Below, one piece after another: positions 46,427-60,179 of a DNA stretch of 64,000 nt. Location of the stretch: contig NZ_OZ034750.1 in the NCBI RefSeq assembly GCF_964028195.1, forward strand, positions 1 to 64,000, given 5' to 3'. Origin of the DNA: Wolbachia endosymbiont (group A) of Pogonocherus hispidulus (GTDB lineage Bacteria > Pseudomonadota > Alphaproteobacteria > Rickettsiales > Anaplasmataceae). The notes beneath the pieces were generated by a model that was not told the origin of the DNA, did not search any database, and saw only the letters and a program-made list of their open reading frames with translations. Every line of letters starts with the position of its first letter. Position 1 is the stretch's first letter. The position numbers were made by a program, and so were the translations under genes.

Positions 46427-49150
46427 ATGAAGCTAAACGAAATCAGAGAAAGATTTATAAAATTTTTTATAAGTAATGGCCATGAGCAGGTTTCTTCTTC
46501 TCCTTTGATTCCAGAACATGACCCAACGCTCATGTTCACAAATGCTGGTATGGTGCAGTTTAAAAATATTTTTACTGGTGTTCAAAAAACTGAAATGAAA
46601 CGTGCTGTCTCAAGTCAAAAGTGCCTAAGAGCAGGCGGTAAACATAACGATCTTGAAAATGTTGGCTATACAACTCGGCATCACACATTTTTTGAAATGC
46701 TCGGAAATTTTAGCTTCGGTGATTACTTTAAGGAAACTGCGATAGAATTTGCGTGGAAATTTATCACTAAGGAGTTATCTCTTGATAAAAACAGACTATC
46801 CATAACCGTCTACCATACTGATGATGAGGCGTACGAGATTTGGCGTAAGATAAGTGGCTTTTCAAGTGATAAAATCATAAGAATTACAACGGATGATAAC
46901 TTTTGGAGTATGGGAAGCACTGGTCCGTGCGGTCCATGTTCTGAAATTTTTTATGACCATGGGAGTCCTAATTTACAAGAGGGCGATAGAATTGTTGAAA
47001 TCTGGAATCTGGTATTCATGGAGTTTAATAAAGATGAAGAAGGTAATTTACACAAATTGCCAAAAAAATGCATCGATACTGGAATGGGCCTTGAAAGAAT
47101 AGCGGCTGTTATGCAAAACGTCCATGATAACTATGATATTGATCTATTTTCTGCTCTGATAAGTAAATCACAAGAGTACTGTGGAAGAACGGAAAATAAA
47201 ATAGCGCATAAGATCGTAGCAGATCATCTTCGCGCGGCTGCATTTCTCATCGCAGAAGGAGTGCTTCCTGGAAATGAGGGCAGGAATTACGTATTACGCA
47301 GATTAATTAGGAGAGCCGCGCGTTATATCCACCTGCTTGGATATAATGATTCTCTACTCCATCGCATTTTTCCGGCGCTGATAGATAGCACGAGTTCGGC
47401 TTATATGGGAGATGTTTATCCTGAATTAGTCAGAGCCAAAAGCTTAATAGAAACGACGTTAAAATCAGAGGAAGAAAACTTTAAAGACACTTTGATGAAA
47501 GGTATCAATCTTCTGGAGAAATTCACTACAGATTTAAAATCGGGCGATACTTTACCTGGAGAATCAGCATTTAAGCTATATGACACCTATGGGTTTCCTT
47601 TGGATATTACACTTGATGTTTTAAAAGAGAAAAAAATAAATTTTGACCAGAAGGGTTTTGATGATGCAATGGGAGAACAAAAAGAGAGAGCACGTACTAA
47701 ATGGGCTGGATCTGGTGAAAAATCTGTTGAGCAAGTATGGTTTGATTTGATCAATAAATTTGGCAAAACAGAGTTTGTTGGTTATGAGCTTGGTGAGATA
47801 AAGGATGCAAAGGTCCTAGCCGTAATTTCTTTCCAAAATGAAGTAATTGATTCTGCAAAGGAGGGAGAAAAGATAACCGTTATACTTGATAAAACACCAT
47901 TTTATGGTGAGTCAGGTGGACAGGTGGGGGATACTGGAAGTTTCATTGTCCCTTCTGTCATCCAAGTAGCGGACACTGGGATCCAGAAAGAAGAAAACAC
48001 GTGGTCACGCGCTGGAATGACGACAGATTGCATTGCTGGAAGTATGGTTATAGTGGAAAATACCAATAAGGTTAATGACCTATATTTGCACAGATGCATA
48101 GTTAAATCTGGCTCAATGTGTAAAGGTGATACAGTTGCAGCAAGCATTGACAAGGAAAGAAGGCAAACCTTAAGAAGAAATCATTCAGCTACACATCTTC
48201 TGCACTTTACACTCAGAAAAATTCTAGGTGATCATGTCACTCAAAAAGGTTCCCTAGTTGCACCAGATAGACTGAGATTCGACTTTAGTCATAACACTCA
48301 AGTCGCTCAGGATCAGTTGTTTTGGGTAGAGGATATGGTAAACTCTCTAATCAGAGAAAATCTTTCTGCATCTACAAAAATTCAAAGCATGAATCAGGCA
48401 ATAGACGAAGGAGCTATGGCGTTGTTTGGTGAGAAATATGGTGATCAGGTTAGAGTTGTAAATATTGGAGATTCGAAAGAGCTATGTGGTGGCACGCACG
48501 TTGAACATACTGGAGAAATCGGTTTATTTAAGATAGTAACAGAAAGTTCTGTTGCTTTTGGAGTGAGGAGAATTGAAGCTTTAACTGGTCAGGAAGCAAT
48601 TAATTATGTACGTGATAATGAAATTAACTTAAAAAAAGTTGCAGAATTCGTAAAAGTGCCAGTAAGTGAAATAACAAGCAGATTAGGTGTTTTAAGTCAA
48701 GAACACAAAAAATCCGAAACCAAAATAAGAAACCTATATAAAAAGCTTGTGAGTGCAGAGAATATAAAAAGCACTGAAATAAATGGAATAAATTTTATAA
48801 GCCACACTTTCACTGATATTCCAGCAAATGTAATAAGAGAGTTTGTTTTGCAGCAACAAAAACCAAAAACGGTAATAGCTTTCACGGCAACAGAAAAAGA
48901 TAAAACAGTTTTGATTATTAAAGTAAGTAAAGACTTAATCAATAAGATTAGCGCAAAGGAACTAATATCAATAGCAGTTGAAAAGAACTGTGGTGGGAAT
49001 GCTGAACTTGCACAAACAGGCTGTGATAGCAATAAAATAGATGATGCCATTACAGCCATTTATAGCAAAATAACAGCTTCTAAGCACTCTACGTCATACC
49101 ACCACGAACCGTCATACCGCCGTGGCGCTAACAAGCAGCGGGATACTTAA
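46427..49150 (+). CDS. alaS: Alanyl-tRNA synthetase with in-frame palindromic repeat
   Basis: Charges tRNA-Ala. The catalytic domain (residues 1-~400) has [34 protein letters not shown] and GCPCS-type GPCGPCSEI. The editing domain has [15 protein letters not shown] and the zinc-type [13 protein letters not shown]. Residues about 506-535 (DNA 47944-48027) come from a palindromic repeat: [13 protein letters not shown] and SRAGMTTDC are repeat translations. The C terminus after residue ~885 ([14 protein letters not shown]...) also reads through a palindrome to the stop. Length of 907 residues reflects both. The gene is essential, so the insert must be tolerated. Confidence 0.95.
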   Translation: MKLNEIRERFIKFFISNGHEQVSSSPLIPEHDPTLMFTNAGMVQFKNIFTGVQKTEMKRAVSSQKCLRAGGKHNDLENVGYTTRHHTFFEMLGNFSFGDYFKETAIEFAWKFITKELSLDKNRLSITVYHTDDEAYEIWRKISGFSSDKIIRITTDDNFWSMGSTGPCGPCSEIFYDHGSPNLQEGDRIVEIWNLVFMEFNKDEEGNLHKLPKKCIDTGMGLERIAAVMQNVHDNYDIDLFSALISKSQEYCGRTENKIAHKIVADHLRAAAFLIAEGVLPGNEGRNYVLRRLIRRAARYIHLLGYNDSLLHRIFPALIDSTSSAYMGDVYPELVRAKSLIETTLKSEEENFKDTLMKGINLLEKFTTDLKSGDTLPGESAFKLYDTYGFPLDITLDVLKEKKINFDQKGFDDAMGEQKERARTKWAGSGEKSVEQVWFDLINKFGKTEFVGYELGEIKDAKVLAVISFQNEVIDSAKEGEKITVILDKTPFYGESGGQVGDTGSFIVPSVIQVADTGIQKEENTWSRAGMTTDCIAGSMVIVENTNKVNDLYLHRCIVKSGSMCKGDTVAASIDKERRQTLRRNHSATHLLHFTLRKILGDHVTQKGSLVAPDRLRFDFSHNTQVAQDQLFWVEDMVNSLIRENLSASTKIQSMNQAIDEGAMALFGEKYGDQVRVVNIGDSKELCGGTHVEHTGEIGLFKIVTESSVAFGVRRIEALTGQEAINYVRDNEINLKKVAEFVKVPVSEITSRLGVLSQEHKKSETKIRNLYKKLVSAENIKSTEINGINFISHTFTDIPANVIREFVLQQQKPKTVIAFTATEKDKTVLIIKVSKDLINKISAKELISIAVEKNCGGNAELAQTGCDSNKIDDAITAIYSKITASKHSTSYHHEPSYRRGANKQRDT
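47944..48027. repeat. CAGTG-type palindrome inside the alaS frame
   Basis: CTGTCATCCAAGTAGCGGAC, ACTGGGATCCAG and TCACGCGCTGGAATGACGAC are the same units found in intergenic palindromes. They contribute about 28 codons with no stop between GDTGSF and MVIVENT. Confidence 0.85.
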
Positions 49151-49345
49151 CCATCGTCTACACCGTCATACCGCGATTCATTCGCGGTATCTCCCAGCAT
49201 AGATCCCGCTAACAAGTAGCGGTATGACGAATTACTTAACCGTCATACCGCCACGAACCGTCATTCCGCCGCAGACCGTCATACCGCCGCGGTATCTCAT
49301 CCGCTAACACGCAGCGGGATACTTGACCTTTACAGGGATGACGGT
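49092..49345. repeat. Cluster of GTCATACCGC-type palindromes
   Basis: At least five partial or complete units: GTCATACCACCACG, GTCATACCGCCGTGG...AACAAGCAGCGGGAT, GTCATACCGCGATTC-ATTCGCGGTATC, CCCGCTAACAAGTAGCGGTATGACG, and another near 49280-49320. They lie between alaS and R3; the first overlaps the alaS 3' end. Confidence 0.7.
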
Positions 49346-49349
49346 TGTC

Positions 49350-49810
49350 GTTTAGCTACAAATATTAAGAAATTTACCAAACGAAAAAAAAGGCAAAAGA
49401 AGCCCCGTGGTTGGCTAATTACTTACATTATACTTTCAAGTATGGCGTTTTTTTATTCTAAACGTTTAATAACCGCGATTTAGCTGCTTTTAAGCCGCAA
49501 CTAATCTAAATTATAAACGTTAAGAAATTTACTAAACAGAAAAAAAGGCAAAAGAAACCCTAGGGTAGCTAGTTATTCACTATCCATTTTTTAAGTTGGC
49601 GTTTTTTTATGTTTTAAACGCTTTATAAGCGCGTTTCAGCTTATGTAGGTAGAAATTTTATAAAGACATAAGGTGCACATAGTGCAAAAAATTAAACATG
49701 ATACGCCAGATACGTGAGTTTTTTTGTCATTTAATCTGTACAGAGAAGATAAATAAATAGCTTCAGTTTCATGATAAGGGAGCTGGCGAAGCTTGTCAAG
49801 TAGTTTTTAG
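49350..49810 (-). repeat. Promoter-bearing structured repeat, copy R3 (inverted)
   Basis: Reading on the minus strand: TTGACA (49794-49799), 17 bp, TATCAT (49771-49776). The body is nearly identical to R1, including the ACCCTAGGGT palindrome and the CTTTTGCC plus T-run ends near 49395-49385 and 49552-49540. It lies in the opposite orientation, about 43 kb from R1. It is convergent with alaS and upstream of nothing on its own strand; ftsH is read toward it. Confidence 0.75.
49771..49799 (-). promoter_or_regulatory. Sigma-70-type promoter of repeat R3
   Basis: TTGACA, 17 bp, TATCAT on the minus strand, conserved with R1, R2 and R4. Confidence 0.7.
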
Positions 49811-49888
49811 CCCCGTTTCTGTGAGCTACCTGATGACACCATTGCTGCAACTAAAAACTTTCATTTTAGCAGTTAAACAAGGCCAAAT

Positions 49889-51721
49889 TTAATAGAGAGA
49901 GGATTTTTTTATTTTCTCATTCTTCTCATTTTCCTCTCTAACAATTTTTTTTCCGCTTAATATGTCCTTTATTTCATCTCCTGTTAAAGTTTCAAACTCC
50001 AGTAGATTTTCGGCAATGAGATCTAAGCCTTTCTTATGCTTGGTCAAAATGTCTTTCGCTTTTTCATAGCAAGAAGACACAACTTTCTTCACTTCTTCAT
50101 CTATAAGTTTTAACGTATCTTCAGAAATTATCTCAGAACCATGCATAGTTTGTTCGTGATTGTGATAGATCGGACCTATTTTGTCGCTCATTCCCCATTT
50201 TGTTACCATAGAACGTGATAAATCTGATGCTAGTTTTATATCTGAAGATGCGCCGCTTGTGACTTTATCATAGCCAAAAATTAGCTCTTCTGCCACACGT
50301 CCACCCATTGCAACAGTTATATCTGCTAGCATCTTTTCTCTTGTGAGGGACACTCTATCTGTTTCTGGTAGTCTCATAACTAAACCGAGTGCCCTACCGC
50401 GTGGAATAATTGTTGCCTTGTGTATAGGATCAGAAGCAGGCATATTAACAGCAATCATCGCATGGCCAGCTTCATGGTATGCAGTCAGTCTCTTTTCCTC
50501 TTCTGTCATAATGAGAGATCGCCTTTCCACACCCATCATCACTTTATCACGTGCATATTCGAAATCATCCATGGTAACAATCTTCTTGTTTCTTCTTGCA
50601 GCAATAAGCGCAGATTCGTTCACTAAATTTGCTAAATCAGCCCCTGAAAAACCCGGTGTTCCTCTTGCAACTGTTTTCACATTTACATCAGGGGCCATTG
50701 ATATTTTCTTTATATGCGTATTTAATATTTTCTCGCGCCCATTTATATCGGGTAAAGAAATAGTAATCTGTCGGTCAAAACGACCAGGTCTAAGCAGTGC
50801 TGGATCTAGGACATCCGGACGGTTAGTCGCAGCAATTATTATTACGCCTTCATTAGACTCAAAGCCATCCATCTCAACTAATAACTGATTTAATGTTTGC
50901 TCTCTTTCGTCGTTGCCGCCACCAAGACCAATGCCACGATGTCTACCCACCGCATCTATTTCATCTATAAAAATTATACAAGGAGCATTTTTCTTGCCTT
51001 GATCAAACATATCACGAACACGACTTGCACCAACACCGACAAACATTTCAACAAAATCAGATCCAGAAATGCTAAAAAATGGTACATTAGCTTCACCTGC
51101 AATTGCACGAGCAAGTAAAGTTTTACCAGTTCCAGGAGAGCCAATTAAAAGGCACCCTTTTGGTATTTTTCCACCTAATATTTGAAATTTTTGCCTTTGT
51201 TTAAGGAAATCAACGATTTCTACTAGCTCTTCTTTTGCTTCATCAATTCCGGCAACATCATCAAATGTTACTTTTTTTCCACTAGTCATGAGTCTAGCCC
51301 TTGACTTGCCAAAGCTTATAGTTCTGTTGCCTCCCGCTTGTGTTTGTTTAAAAAAGAATAGCAATAAGCCAATAAAGATAAATGTTGGGACCCATGAGAT
51401 AAGTAATCCACCAATTACGCTCATGGCAGAATCTCCAGTTGAAAAGGAGAATCTCACTTTTCTATCATGTAAATTTTTTATTAGGTCGCTATATATAACA
51501 CCGCTTGAGTTGAAACTTGAACCATCCCTAAACTTGCCCTCAATGCTCTGGTTTTTTATGACAATATTTTCTACATCATTGTCTTCTAGTTTAGTTAAAA
51601 ATTCCGAAAAAGGTATAATTGTTTTACTTCTACCTACATTTCCGCTGAACTGAATATAAGCAACTGAAATAAGAACAATAATTACTAACCAGATCAATAA
51701 GCCTTCTAAAAATTTTTTCAT
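49889..51721 (-). CDS. ftsH: ATP-dependent zinc metalloprotease FtsH
   Basis: Membrane-anchored AAA+ protease that degrades membrane and regulatory proteins. Two N-terminal membrane helices (residues ~5-22 and ~105-125) flank a periplasmic domain. Walker A is [16 protein letters not shown], Walker B is [12 protein letters not shown], the SRH is [19 protein letters not shown], and the zinc site is [13 protein letters not shown]. 610 residues, normal. It follows tilS with a 12-bp gap, so they form an operon. In E. coli FtsH controls RpoH stability; both are here. Confidence 0.97.
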   Translation of the reverse strand: MKKFLEGLLIWLVIIVLISVAYIQFSGNVGRSKTIIPFSEFLTKLEDNDVENIVIKNQSIEGKFRDGSSFNSSGVIYSDLIKNLHDRKVRFSFSTGDSAMSVIGGLLISWVPTFIFIGLLLFFFKQTQAGGNRTISFGKSRARLMTSGKKVTFDDVAGIDEAKEELVEIVDFLKQRQKFQILGGKIPKGCLLIGSPGTGKTLLARAIAGEANVPFFSISGSDFVEMFVGVGASRVRDMFDQGKKNAPCIIFIDEIDAVGRHRGIGLGGGNDEREQTLNQLLVEMDGFESNEGVIIIAATNRPDVLDPALLRPGRFDRQITISLPDINGREKILNTHIKKISMAPDVNVKTVARGTPGFSGADLANLVNESALIAARRNKKIVTMDDFEYARDKVMMGVERRSLIMTEEEKRLTAYHEAGHAMIAVNMPASDPIHKATIIPRGRALGLVMRLPETDRVSLTREKMLADITVAMGGRVAEELIFGYDKVTSGASSDIKLASDLSRSMVTKWGMSDKIGPIYHNHEQTMHGSEIISEDTLKLIDEEVKKVVSSCYEKAKDILTKHKKGLDLIAENLLEFETLTGDEIKDILSGKKIVREENEKNEKIKKSSLY

Positions 51722-51733
51722 TTTTATTTCTAA

Positions 51734-53029
51734 CTAAATACCCATCAAGCTTACCAAATTTTGTTTTATTGTGCTATTAATAATGCATTGAACCTTATCG
51801 TCATTGGTATTTTTTCCGTTATAATTTACATCAGGATAAGCAAGCACCTTTCTATCTTTTAGCACTACAGGCAAAGAATAGAAAACTTCAGGGCAGCAGT
51901 TGTAATCCTTCAGAAATTCAGGAACTTTTTGTGTTTTTTTTAATGGAGCGATGATAACTGAACACTCTTGATTTCCGAGTATTGTGCAGCTAAATCTGTT
52001 ATCCCATTCAATAGGTTCATTTAAAGGTAGATTTACGGTAATTTCTTGTATCCTTGACGATTCTCTAATTATTAAGATATTTTCTCCATGTTTTCTTATT
52101 TTACACCCAGAAAGTGTACAGTTAACATTACTATCCTTTTGCAATATTCTATTAAATATTGCAATGAGGCTGCTGTACCTTGGTTTATAGTGTTTACTGG
52201 CAATTGCCATTATAGAGTAAAGAAGAAGCCTCAAGGCTATTTCCTCTGGCAATTGATAAAATTCACTTAGTTTAATTTCAATATAACCAAGATCATGAAC
52301 ATTAACACAGTCATTGAATGCAAGGCGTGTGTAGTGCATCAACGCTTTTGCAGCTCTTTTCATATGAAGGGCTGTGAGGCATATTCGCTCTGTTAAAATC
52401 TCTTGATTGTCACTTGCTTTAAGTAAGCTACGGTATAAAGTTCGCCTGTATTTTAAGTTATAGTTGCTTCTATCTTCGATCCATTTTAACCGGTGAAGCT
52501 TAGCGTACTTTTCTATTTCACTACGACTAAAATTTAACAATGGCCTAAATATATAAATACCATTTAAGAAAGATTTGTAGTCCATTGATGATAATCCATC
52601 TACGCCGCTACCTCGCTCTAATCTTAATAAGAACGTTTCTGCTTGATCATCTTTGTGATGAGCAACAAGTAAATATTTAACACTATTATTTTTACACCAC
52701 TCTGCTAGTAATTTATACCGTGCTTTTCGTGCCTGTAACTGAATATTGCCTTTAATATTTTGCTTCTCCCAATTTAATATGAACGACTCCTTTGCTCCAA
52801 GTTCCTTTGCATAACTTACAACAAAATCAGCTTCTTTTTGAGACTCTGAACGTAATCCATGATTTACTGTTAATGCTATAGGAACTAAAAGCTTGTTTTT
52901 TTTTGCCCAGTTAGTCATTAAGTGCAGTAAGACTATACTATCTACACCACCTGATACTGCAACTGCAACTTGATTATTATAGAAAGCAAAGCTATTAGCT
53001 ATATTTTGAAATAATGACTCTAATTCCAT
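51734..53029 (-). CDS. tilS: tRNA(Ile)-lysidine synthase
   Basis: Converts cytidine-34 of tRNA-Ile(CAU) to lysidine. The PP-loop is [16 protein letters not shown] near the N terminus; [27 protein letters not shown] is the second motif. I chose ATG at 53029 (MELESLFQN). The frame is open to a GTG at 53098, but that codon and the codons next to it overlap a palindromic repeat end (GATTCCACTAATAAGCAGCGG). 431 residues from this start, normal. It precedes ftsH. Confidence 0.92.
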   Translation of the reverse strand: MELESLFQNIANSFAFYNNQVAVAVSGGVDSIVLLHLMTNWAKKNKLLVPIALTVNHGLRSESQKEADFVVSYAKELGAKESFILNWEKQNIKGNIQLQARKARYKLLAEWCKNNSVKYLLVAHHKDDQAETFLLRLERGSGVDGLSSMDYKSFLNGIYIFRPLLNFSRSEIEKYAKLHRLKWIEDRSNYNLKYRRTLYRSLLKASDNQEILTERICLTALHMKRAAKALMHYTRLAFNDCVNVHDLGYIEIKLSEFYQLPEEIALRLLLYSIMAIASKHYKPRYSSLIAIFNRILQKDSNVNCTLSGCKIRKHGENILIIRESSRIQEITVNLPLNEPIEWDNRFSCTILGNQECSVIIAPLKKTQKVPEFLKDYNCCPEVFYSLPVVLKDRKVLAYPDVNYNGKNTNDDKVQCIINSTIKQNLVSLMGI

Positions 53030-53084
53030 TATGTCTCTTGATGGCCAGATAATCTCTACGTCACACAGCGACTTATTTGCAATA

Positions 53085-53155
53085 TATATAGATTCCACTA
53101 ATAAGCAGCGGAATTGCTCTTTATCCCAGTGCTTGACACTGGGATCCAGGTTTTA
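53085..53155. repeat. Palindromic repeats upstream of tilS
   Basis: GATTCCACTAATAAGCAGCGGAAT at about 53091-53114 and ATCCCAGTGCTTGACACTGGGATCC at about 53124-53148. Between tilS and pal. Confidence 0.6.
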
Positions 53156-53165
53156 ATGCAAGAAA

Positions 53166-53645
53166 CTATTTCTTTATTCCAGAAAATGAAAATTCCACTC
53201 TACGATTTTTAGCATGCTCTTTTTCATATTTAGAATTTCTAGAATCATCTTTTACATTAACCAAAGGCTCAGTTTCACCCTTAGAAGCAGTTTTTATTCT
53301 GTTTTCTATGTAGGGTGTACAACTAACCATAAATTTTTTAGCTGCATCTGCCCTTCTAGCGCCTAGCGCAAGATTATATTCATGAGAACCACGGTTGTCA
53401 GTATGACCAGTTAAAGTAACCTTTGCGTCAGGGTTATCTTGTAACACCTCCATTACGTCAAGTAATGCATCTGCACTTACTTCAGTAATACTAGATTCAT
53501 CATAACCAAAGAAAACTCTTTTATCACCTATCTGCTTAACAACAGAATTCATTTTATTTGTTGTATTTGCTCCTTTTTTTGGGCAAGAACTTACACCAGT
53601 AAGTAATAAACAAAAACAGCACATTATAACCAGTCTACTCCACAT
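53166..53645 (-). CDS. pal: Peptidoglycan-associated lipoprotein (OmpA-like)
   Basis: Outer-membrane lipoprotein of the Tol-Pal system. Lipobox region CLLLTGVSSC with the lipidated cysteine at about residue 21. The OmpA C-like domain has VFFGYDESSITEVSADALLD, VTLTGHTDNRGSHEYNLALG and NRRVEFSF. 159 residues, normal. Single gene here with a gap of about 275 bp to the next gene upstream. Confidence 0.95.
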   Translation of the reverse strand: MWSRLVIMCCFCLLLTGVSSCPKKGANTTNKMNSVVKQIGDKRVFFGYDESSITEVSADALLDVMEVLQDNPDAKVTLTGHTDNRGSHEYNLALGARRADAAKKFMVSCTPYIENRIKTASKGETEPLVNVKDDSRNSKYEKEHAKNRRVEFSFSGIKK

Positions 53646-53921
53646 TACTAAACCTCCATAAATTTTAAACAGTGCGTAACTTTAATTTCAGTAGCTAATA
53701 ATCTCTCCATATTGTAATATAGTCAAGAGAAATAAAATACTAAATACTTTTTCTACACCCTTACAATTAATTTTCTTATAATATGCTGGACTCTGAGTAG
53801 AAAAATCCAATAAAGGAATAAAAAGTACAATTTTTTATTGTACTTTAAGCAAATATACTTTTAACTTTATTATTAATCTATTACGATATTAAACAGATGT
53901 TTTCTAAAATAATGAACAAAT

Positions 53922-56434
<2,513 letters not shown>

Positions 56435-56489
56435 ATTGTTTTTGAAGGTAGTTTATCGAATTGTTTTGATGGAATTATGTAATATAAAT

Positions 56490-56720
56490 GAGATCCCAGT
56501 GTCATGCACCAAGTAATTTGAAGGCAACTTCTAGCAGGAAAGGGTGTCATCCGAGTAGCTAACACTGGGATCCAGGAAACTTGATTACAAATAAATATGC
56601 TGTTTTAATGAATTTGTGTAATAGAAACTAGATTCCAGTGTCAGCTAGTTTCATGACATCATCTACTATGTAAGTTGCCCCCAAATCAAAACGTTTGCAC
56701 AGCTGTATGTTGGAATGACA
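56490..56720. repeat. CAGTG-type palindromic repeats
   Basis: Units near 56490-56508 (GATCCCAGTGTCATGCACC), 56547-56576 (GTCATCCGAGTAGCTAACAC-TGGGATCC) and 56631-56656. Between mreB and mnmA; no gene seen. Confidence 0.6.
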
Positions 56721-56750
56721 CAAGATTTGCGTTTATAAATTAAGGCGATT

Positions 56751-57863
56751 ATGCTAAAAGAATTTGAAATTGAACCTCTGCTAAAAGATAAAGCTCCGCA
56801 CCAGACCAAGGCTATTGTTGCAATGTCTGGCGGAGTTGATAGCTCGGTTGCTGCAGCACTGCTACATAACCTTGGGTACGAAGTGATAGGTGTGACTCTT
56901 CAACTCTATGGCACCGATGGTAATGCTAACGCAAGAAAGGGCGCATGCTGTGCTGGACAGGATATTTACGACGCTAAGCGTGTAGCTGAAAGTGTTGGCT
57001 TTCCTCACTATATTTTAAACTACGAGGAAATATTCAAAAAGGAAGTAATAGAGGATTTTGCAAGTACCTATATGCGTGGGGAAACTCCCATACCATGCGT
57101 AAGATGTAACCAAACAGTAAAGTTTCGTGATCTATTGCAAGTTACGAAAGATCTTGGTGCTGATGTGCTAGTTACAGGACATTATGTGAGGAGATTAGAA
57201 AAAAATGGTGAGGTAAAGTTGTGCAGAAGCATTGATAAAAGTAAAGATCAAAGTTATTTTCTATTTGCTACAACTGAGGAGCAGTTAAAGCTTTTGCGAT
57301 TTCCACTAGGTGGGTTCTATAAAAGTGATATAAGAAAATTAGCAAAATATTTCAGCTTACAAATTTCTGAAAAGCCGGACAGTCAAGATATATGCTTTGT
57401 TTCCGAAAGCTATAGTAAAACAATAGCTAAATTAGCTCCACAATCTGTACAGAAAGGTAAAATAGTGGATATTAATGGAAAAGTGCTAGGTGAGCACAGT
57501 GGCATAGTAAATTTTACAGTAGGGCAAAGAAAAGGCTTAGGTGTTGGATACAGTGAACCTCTTTACGTGATAAAAATCAATACAGAGAATAATGAGGTTA
57601 TAGTAGGCCCGATCAACGCATTAATGCAAAAAAAAATATTGATCAAGGAGTTAAATTGGTTAGAACAACCAAAGGAAGGTATGGAAGTAACTGTGAAGCT
57701 GAGATCATCACATGCGGGAAGTTTAGCAACAATACATTCAACTGACGAAAAAAATAAAGCCTGTGTCATTTTAAACGACGATTACTTTGGCATCAGTCCA
57801 GGTCAAGCCTGTGTAGCGTATAAAGATGAGCAAGTAATTGGCGGTGGATGGATATGCTCTTAA
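56751..57863 (+). CDS. mnmA: tRNA-specific 2-thiouridylase MnmA
   Basis: Thiolates uridine-34 of tRNA-Glu, Gln and Lys. PP-loop [18 protein letters not shown] near residue 25; catalytic cysteines in [11 protein letters not shown] and [21 protein letters not shown] is the third motif. 370 residues, normal. Single gene with repeats on both sides. Confidence 0.96.
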   Translation: MLKEFEIEPLLKDKAPHQTKAIVAMSGGVDSSVAAALLHNLGYEVIGVTLQLYGTDGNANARKGACCAGQDIYDAKRVAESVGFPHYILNYEEIFKKEVIEDFASTYMRGETPIPCVRCNQTVKFRDLLQVTKDLGADVLVTGHYVRRLEKNGEVKLCRSIDKSKDQSYFLFATTEEQLKLLRFPLGGFYKSDIRKLAKYFSLQISEKPDSQDICFVSESYSKTIAKLAPQSVQKGKIVDINGKVLGEHSGIVNFTVGQRKGLGVGYSEPLYVIKINTENNEVIVGPINALMQKKILIKELNWLEQPKEGMEVTVKLRSSHAGSLATIHSTDEKNKACVILNDDYFGISPGQACVAYKDEQVIGGGWICS

Positions 57864-57919
57864 CTGAAAGCTTTGATGCAGAATGTAAACGTACAATAGA
57901 CTTCTTGCATAACCATATA

Positions 57920-58396
57920 ACAGAAACGAAAAAACTTACTTGACAAGCCTCGCCAGCGCCCTTATCATGAAACTGAAGCTATTTATTTATCTTCGCAATC
58001 TGTGCAGGTTAATGACAAAAAACTTAGGGTATTTGGCGTCTCATGTTTAATTTTTCGCACTACGTGCATCGCATGTCTTTAAAAATTTTTAGGTTTTTAC
58101 CTATATAAGCCGAAACGCGCTTACAAAGCGTTTAAGACAGCAAAAAACGTCAAATTGACAAGGGAGAATTTGAATGCTAGCTACTACGGGGTTTCTTTGC
58201 CTTTTTTCCTGCTTAGTAAATTTCTTAAACACTTGCGGTGTAGGTAAGTTGCAAGTTAAAAGCAGCTAAATCGCTCTTAATCAAGCGTTTTAGAATAAAA
58301 AAACCGCCGATATTTTAGTACATAGTAAATAGCCAACCACCACGGGGCTTCTTTTGCCTTTTTTTTCGTTTGGTAAATTTCTTAATATTTATGGCT
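57920..58396 (+). repeat. Promoter-bearing structured repeat, copy R4
   Basis: Promoter TTGACA 57940-57945, 17 bp, TATCAT 57963-57968. ATTTGGCGT at 58031-58039 pairs with ACGTCAAAT at 58147-58155 (9 bp, one G:U), a change from R2 that keeps pairing. Hairpin AGGTTTTTACCT near 58091-58102 and GCTT-ACA-AAGC near 58119-58129. Two CTTT(T)GCC plus T-run ends near 58195-58207 and 58351-58366. Most divergent copy. Confidence 0.75.
57940..57968 (+). promoter_or_regulatory. Sigma-70-type promoter of repeat R4
   Basis: TTGACA, 17 bp, TATCAT, conserved in the most divergent copy although surrounding bases have changed. Confidence 0.7.
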
Positions 58397-58409
58397 AAAA
58401 GAGCCCAAG

Positions 58410-58750
58410 AGAGGTGTCATTCCAGTGCTTGACACTGGAATCTAGCCTTTATTATTTGTTTGAAATTAAGTCTTCTGGATCCCAGTGTCAAGCACTGGGA
58501 TGACAGGAGAAGGAGGCTACTTGCATGACACCATTCTTTTTTCTGAATCCCAGTGTCTGGGCACTGGGATGACAAAGAAATAGGCACTGGGATGACGAGA
58601 AAGGAGCACTGGAATGACATCATAGGGGCTACTTTCATGACATCATTCTTTTTCCTGGATCCAAGTAGTCAGGGCACTGGGATGACAAGAAGAGGGCACT
58701 GCCGTCATAAGGGAACCAGTGTCAGCTACTTGGGTGATACCTTTTTCTAC
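58410..58750. repeat. Array of CAGTG-type palindromic repeats
   Basis: At least five units in a row: TTCCAGTGCTTGACACTGGAATC, ATCCCAGTGTCAAGCACTGGGATGAC, ATCCCAGTGTCTGGGCACTGGGATGAC and others, with GGATCCAAGTAGTC and related pieces. No gene is supported between mnmA and 58844. Confidence 0.7.
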
Positions 58751-58843
58751 TTAGTTTGGGTTATGCAAGAAGTCTAATAACATTTGTTGCTATTTTACCA
58801 TATATCCCTTATACTATAAAGTAGAACATTATAGGTTTTAACA

Positions 58844-60103
58844 ATGGTTAAGGAAGTTGAAGAACTAATAAAAATTGTTGGTAAGGGCAATTTATTAGAG
58901 GCTTTGTTTATTCGTTTAGGTAGCTTTCAACATGCCGATTTAGATCGTAGTATGGATCACAGAAATCACACAGATCTTTCTGCATTCATACAGAAGCAAG
59001 ATGAACAATTAGATTACTATTTTAACTTAAAATTTAGTCTACAAGGGCTGTTTTTAATTTATGCTCAAGCTTATAGAGTTCTTGCAGAAAATGCTCATCT
59101 CAATACTCAAGAAGTAATTGATAAAATATATGCTGCAGTCGAAAGCGAAAAAACATCTACTACTTATAACGCACTAGGAAAATTGCTAAGAGAAATTGTA
59201 GATCAAGCAGGATTGACAGAAGATCAAAAAAAATTAAAGCTTCTTAACGTTTTAGCAAATCCAAAGAGAGACCCAATATTTGAAACAGTAGAGGATTTTG
59301 AAGATAAGGTACTTATTGATGTTAGAAAGTTGTTAAGTGAAGAAAATATATTAAACAACAAATATGACAGAGAGTTTGCTTTAAATAAATGTATTATTGA
59401 TTTCTATTATTCTATTCATCAAGATATAAAAGTAGATAAAGATGTAGCATTGTTGTTTTCCATTTACTATGAAAAACTTTCACCGTTTAACAAAACAGTA
59501 AAAAGAGAAGTACTAGGGATAGATAAGAATCCGTTTATAGAGTTCTTAGCTCAAGCACTACATATGATCAAGTTATCAAGTAGAGATGGAACCATCAAAT
59601 ATACAATCAACCATGAGGGTGTGGATCGACAAGAGGAAGGATTGAAAATGGATGGACCTAAGTTATATCCTATAAATGCAAAAAATACCCTAGAGCAACT
59701 GTTAAAAAAACAGAGCAGTGATGAATTTGAGCAATTGGTAACGAGCCCTGAGAATATATACTACTCAGTGCCGCAAGAAGAGAATGGATGTAGGCCAAAT
59801 TTCATCATCAGCAAGAAAAAAGAAAAAGACTATAAAAACACGATCTGTAAACTTATTTTAGGTATGTTTGTATTATCTGTTGGGTTATATGTTGCTGATT
59901 ATTTCTTTATGGAGCAAAAATTGTTCAACTCAATAAAAGATGTTTTGCCACAAAATAACCTTACTAACCTGATAGTTGCTGCTGTGCTGACTATTGTAGT
60001 AGTATATGCTTTATTTCAACTATTGAAATCACCACAGGAACCACCACTTTCAACAGTCAATGGAATGACGAGTGAAAATTTAAAACAGTCCCATGAAAAA
60101 TAA
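58844..60103 (+). CDS. Hypothetical protein with two C-terminal membrane helices, 419 aa
   Basis: I do not recognise this protein. The first 330 residues are soluble, charged and mostly helical. Two hydrophobic segments lie near residues 342-362 (LILGMFVLSVGLYVADYFF) and 376-396 (LIVAAVLTIVVVYALFQLL). No signal peptide. The shape suggests a tail-anchored or effector-like membrane protein. Codon use resembles neighbours. It lies 77 bp before ppa on the same strand. Confidence 0.7.
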   Translation: MVKEVEELIKIVGKGNLLEALFIRLGSFQHADLDRSMDHRNHTDLSAFIQKQDEQLDYYFNLKFSLQGLFLIYAQAYRVLAENAHLNTQEVIDKIYAAVESEKTSTTYNALGKLLREIVDQAGLTEDQKKLKLLNVLANPKRDPIFETVEDFEDKVLIDVRKLLSEENILNNKYDREFALNKCIIDFYYSIHQDIKVDKDVALLFSIYYEKLSPFNKTVKREVLGIDKNPFIEFLAQALHMIKLSSRDGTIKYTINHEGVDRQEEGLKMDGPKLYPINAKNTLEQLLKKQSSDEFEQLVTSPENIYYSVPQEENGCRPNFIISKKKEKDYKNTICKLILGMFVLSVGLYVADYFFMEQKLFNSIKDVLPQNNLTNLIVAAVLTIVVVYALFQLLKSPQEPPLSTVNGMTSENLKQSHEK

Positions 60104-60179
60104 GCTTAGAACTACATAAATGTAGCAACTTAAAAGTACATATTGTATAATGCTTATTCTTAAGTTAAGAAGGTAATTT

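Noticed and set aside
53030..53098. Upstream GTG start for tilS
   Set aside because: Overlaps a palindromic-repeat end and lacks a ribosome-binding site.
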